NCBI GenBank assembly: GCA_023382535.1
Contig: JAHDWA010000102.1
Coordinates: forward strand, 1 to 25,757
Length of the DNA: 25,757 nt
Direction of reading: 5' to 3'
Origin: Anaerolineae bacterium
GTDB lineage: Bacteria > Chloroflexota > Anaerolineae > 4572-78 > J111
Shown here piece after piece: positions 23,775 through 25,757 of the stretch; positions within the stretch are counted from its first letter, which is position 1; every line of letters begins with the position of its first letter. Made by a program: the position numbers and the translations under genes. The notes under the pieces were generated by a model, which was not told the origin of the DNA, searched no databases, and saw only the letters and a program-made list of their open reading frames with translations.

Positions 23775-25667
23775 ATGAGTCCAATTAAATATCGAGTCTA
23801 TCTGGTGATTGTACTGGCCTTAGCCATTTCAGCCTTGATCGGGTTGACTCCCGTTGCCGCGCCGGTCACCCCGGCTCAAGCTCAGGAGGCCACCGCCGAG
23901 GCCACTGAGGAGGCGATGGCCCCGGCCTTCAAGATTCTGGCCGTGGAAAAAACGCTCATCAACGAGCACTGGCAGATTATGCAAAAAGGCTACGAATGGG
24001 CGGCCAAGCGCTACAACGTGGCCATAGACGTAGTGTCGGTGCCGACAGAGGCGGATACGGCGGCTCAACTCGACCTGGTCGAGTCAGCCCTGGCCAAGGG
24101 CTATGACGGCATCGCCGTCTCGCCCATCAGCCCCAACAACCTCAACCCGGCCCTGGCCAAAGCCTCAGAAATGGGTATCCCTATCGTCAACGTGGATGAA
24201 CTCATCCCCGAAGACGTGGCCAAAGATGCCGGCATCGCCATCAACACCCGCATCGCCTCCAACAACTACTATGCCGGTGTCCTCGCCGCCCAGTACATGC
24301 TCGACAACCTGCCCGCAGGCTCCCAGGTCGCCGTCATCGAAGGCATCGCCGGCAACTCCTCCGGCACCGCTCGCCGCGATGGCTTTGTCGAAACCATCGA
24401 AGCCAGCGGCGCCCTGGAAATCGTGGCCAACCAGCCCGCCGACTGGGATCGGGCCAAAGCCAACGCTGTCACCACCAACATCCTCCAGGCCAATCCTGAC
24501 CTGATGGGCATCTACTTCGCCAACGACACCATGGCTCTCGGCGGCGCCGAAGCCGTCGAAGCCGCCGGCATGGAAGGTCTCATCCTCATCGGCACCGATG
24601 CCATCCCCGAAGCCACCCAGGCCGTTTCCGATGGCCGCCTCACCGGCACCGTCGCCCAATATCCCTTCGAAATGGCCAGCCTGGCGGTCGAAACCCTGCT
24701 GAAGATTTTGAACGACCGGCCCGTCGCGCCGAGAGTTGACGCACCCATCAAGCTGCTCTTGAAGGCCGATGTGGACGCGGGGGCAGCACCCGAACCACCG
24801 GTCCAGCCCCAAGCCTACAAGATTCTGGCCGTGGAAAAAACGCTTATCAACGAGCACTGGCAGATTATGGCCGAGGGTTATGCCGAGGTGGCTGAAGCCT
24901 ACGGGCAAACGATAGACGTAGTGTCGGTGCCGACAGAGGCGGATACGGCGGCTCAACTCGACCTGGTCGAGTCAGCCCTGGCCAAGGGCTATGACGGCAT
25001 CGCCGTCTCGCCCATCAGCCCCAACAACCTCAACCCGGCCCTGGCCAAAGCCTCAGAAATGGGTATCCCTATCGTCAACGTGGATGAACTCATCCCCGAA
25101 GACGTGGCCAAAGATGCCGGCATCGCCATCAACACCCGCATCGCCTCCAACAACTACTATGCCGGTGTCCTCGCCGCCCAGTACATGCTCGACAACCTGC
25201 CCGCAGGCTCCCAGGTCGCCGTCATCGAAGGCATCGCCGGCAACTCCTCCGGCACCGCTCGCCGCGATGGCTTTGTCGAAACCATCGAAGCCAGCGGCGC
25301 CCTGGAAATCGTGGCCAACCAGCCCGCCGACTGGGATCGGGCCAAAGCCAACGCTGTCACCACCAACATCCTCCAGGCCAATCCTGACCTGATGGGCATC
25401 TACTTCGCCAACGACACCATGGCTCTCGGCGGCGCCGAAGCCGTCGAAGCCGCCGGCATGGAAGGTCTCATCCTCATCGGCACCGATGCCATCCCCGAAG
25501 CCACCCAGGCCGTTTCCGATGGCCGCCTCACCGGCACCGTCGCCCAGTTCCCGCGGGAGATGGCCTGGCTGGCCGTGGAAAACCTGATCAAAGTGCTGGA
25601 AGGGCGGCCCATTGCCCCGAGGATTGATGCGCCCATCAAGCTGCTGTTGGCCGCAGACGTTCAATAA
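23775..25667 (+). CDS. Double-domain sugar ABC transporter substrate-binding protein (AlsB-like)
   Basis: The 630-residue product has a signal peptide (hydrophobic to about residue 30, cleavage likely near PAQAQ at 33-37) and no lipobox cysteine. An acidic Ala/Glu-rich linker leads to two complete type-1 periplasmic binding domains, about 51-335 and 347-630. Each has KILAVEKTLINEHWQIM, SVPTEADTAAQLDLVE, IEGIAGNSSGTARRDGF, QPADWDRAKANAVTTN, FANDTMALGGAEAV and GTDAIPEATQAV. These match the D-allose-binding protein AlsB as I remember it, so an aldohexose such as allose or a relative is the likely ligand. Normal family members have a single domain of about 300 residues. The domains are joined by a short Pro/Ala linker (DAGAAPEPPVQPQ). 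Confidence 0.93.
   Translation: MSPIKYRVYLVIVLALAISALIGLTPVAAPVTPAQAQEATAEATEEAMAPAFKILAVEKTLINEHWQIMQKGYEWAAKRYNVAIDVVSVPTEADTAAQLDLVESALAKGYDGIAVSPISPNNLNPALAKASEMGIPIVNVDELIPEDVAKDAGIAINTRIASNNYYAGVLAAQYMLDNLPAGSQVAVIEGIAGNSSGTARRDGFVETIEASGALEIVANQPADWDRAKANAVTTNILQANPDLMGIYFANDTMALGGAEAVEAAGMEGLILIGTDAIPEATQAVSDGRLTGTVAQYPFEMASLAVETLLKILNDRPVAPRVDAPIKLLLKADVDAGAAPEPPVQPQAYKILAVEKTLINEHWQIMAEGYAEVAEAYGQTIDVVSVPTEADTAAQLDLVESALAKGYDGIAVSPISPNNLNPALAKASEMGIPIVNVDELIPEDVAKDAGIAINTRIASNNYYAGVLAAQYMLDNLPAGSQVAVIEGIAGNSSGTARRDGFVETIEASGALEIVANQPADWDRAKANAVTTNILQANPDLMGIYFANDTMALGGAEAVEAAGMEGLILIGTDAIPEATQAVSDGRLTGTVAQFPREMAWLAVENLIKVLEGRPIAPRIDAPIKLLLAADVQ
24024..24658 (+). repeat. 635-bp direct repeat, copy 1 (inside the binding-protein gene)
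   Basis: By eye this block is identical, base for base, to 24912-25546, an offset of 888 bp (296 codons). It encodes residues 84-294. A further 51 bases at 23931-23981 match 24819-24869 with one silent difference; the 42 bases between that stretch and the main block differ strongly. Confidence 0.92.
24912..25546 (+). repeat. 635-bp direct repeat, copy 2 (inside the binding-protein gene)
   Basis: Second copy of the block at 24024-24658, encoding residues 380-590. The identity ends within the glutamine codon of VAQ (CAA in copy 1, CAG in copy 2), after which the two domains diverge in both bases and residues. Confidence 0.92.
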
Positions 25668-25706
25668 ATAATTGTCCGGATTTCGTTTCAGAGCCTAAAG
25701 GTCTTA

Positions 25707-25757
25707 GAGCCTGTCTGAAAAGGTCAGGTAGCGGCCAGACGACGGATCATCAAGCGG
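25707..25757 (-). mobile_element. Possible end of an insertion sequence, cut by the window edge
   Basis: GAGCCTGTCTGAAAAGG (25707-25723) resembles terminal inverted repeats of several IS families that begin GAGxCTGTCTGAAAA. On the minus strand the adjoining bases read RLMIRRLAAT followed by a stop (TCA at 25724-25726), which looks like the C-terminus of an IS5-like transposase. A second AGAGCCT lies 16 bases outside the element (25690-25696). Most of the element, and its other end, are outside the window. Confidence 0.45.
25724..25757 (-). CDS. Putative transposase C-terminus (partial)
   Basis: Only ten codons and a stop are visible (RLMIRRLAAT), ending just inside the probable terminal repeat, where transposase genes commonly end. 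The basic, Ile/Leu-rich tail is reminiscent of IS5-family transposases. The call rests mainly on this position and is weak. Confidence 0.35.
   Translation of the reverse strand, partial: RLMIRRLAAT

Noticed and set aside
23689..23778. 29-codon leader gene in front of the binding protein
   Set aside because: Its GTG overlaps the Shine-Dalgarno sequence with no spacing, and the peptide has no recognisable feature; kept only as part of the orphan ribosome-site observation.
24165..24956. Long minus-strand open frame (263 codons) opposite the binding-protein gene
   Set aside because: Low-complexity Gly/Asp/Val-rich translation, repeated exactly because the sense gene is repeated; no start signal or domain.
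23931..25546. Direct repeats as a CRISPR or transposon structure
   Set aside because: The repeats are codon-phased (888 bp, 296 codons), lie within one open frame and encode complete binding domains.

Overview
The window is about 25.8 kb of gene-dense, moderately GC-rich bacterial chromosome. Gene content (ferredoxin-dependent 2-oxoacid oxidoreductase, several GT-C membrane glycosyltransferases, a DUF2723/GT117 protein, a MntA-HepT pair, KptA, SorC-regulated sugar ABC transport) and a tiny secreted peptide ending in a YLPLVFK-like tail suggest a Chloroflexota bacterium, perhaps Anaerolineae-like. That assignment is inference; no rRNA is present to test it. I see no tRNA, rRNA or CRISPR array.

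Layout. 1-4242 (+): three membrane glycosyltransferases (the first cut by the window edge) with a 55-residue secreted peptide between the first two. 4358-5175 (+): an intact MntA-HepT (type VII) toxin-antitoxin pair. 5198-7672: RNA/ribosome modification genes rimO and kptA (+) facing trmL (-). 7762-14566: central-carbon and nucleotide genes: a divergent isocitrate/isopropylmalate dehydrogenase homologue (+), guaB (-), a stand-alone CBS-pair protein, korA, and korB carrying a CBS pair fused at its C-terminus (+), closed by a good terminator. 14636-15820 (+): queG with an in-frame palindromic-repeat insertion. 15932-17086 (-): patatin-like lipase with its own terminator and promoter. 17201-19218 (-): SIS-domain sugar isomerase plus ROK sugar kinase. 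19338-19883 (-): FMN-binding PPOX-family protein. 20070-25667 (+): SorC-type regulator, ABC ATPase, permease, and an unusual double sugar-binding protein made of two nearly identical AlsB-like domains. The last 50 bases look like the end of an insertion sequence.

How the genes may work together. The dehydrogenase homologue could make 2-oxoglutarate, which KorAB would oxidise with CoA and ferredoxin. GuaB, the small CBS protein and KorB all carry CBS (Bateman) modules, which typically bind adenine or guanine nucleotides, so this stretch may be a nucleotide-gated carbon/purine node. The 17.2-25.7 kb part looks like a hexose uptake and phosphorylation locus: binding protein, permease and ATPase import a sugar, ROK phosphorylates it, SIS isomerises it, and SorC senses the phosphosugar.

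The strongest unusual observations are the KorB-CBS fusion in a CBS-rich cluster, the duplicated binding protein with a 635-bp block identical between copies, the palindromic element translated inside queG, and four structurally alike intergenic hairpins built from short iterated purine-rich words.
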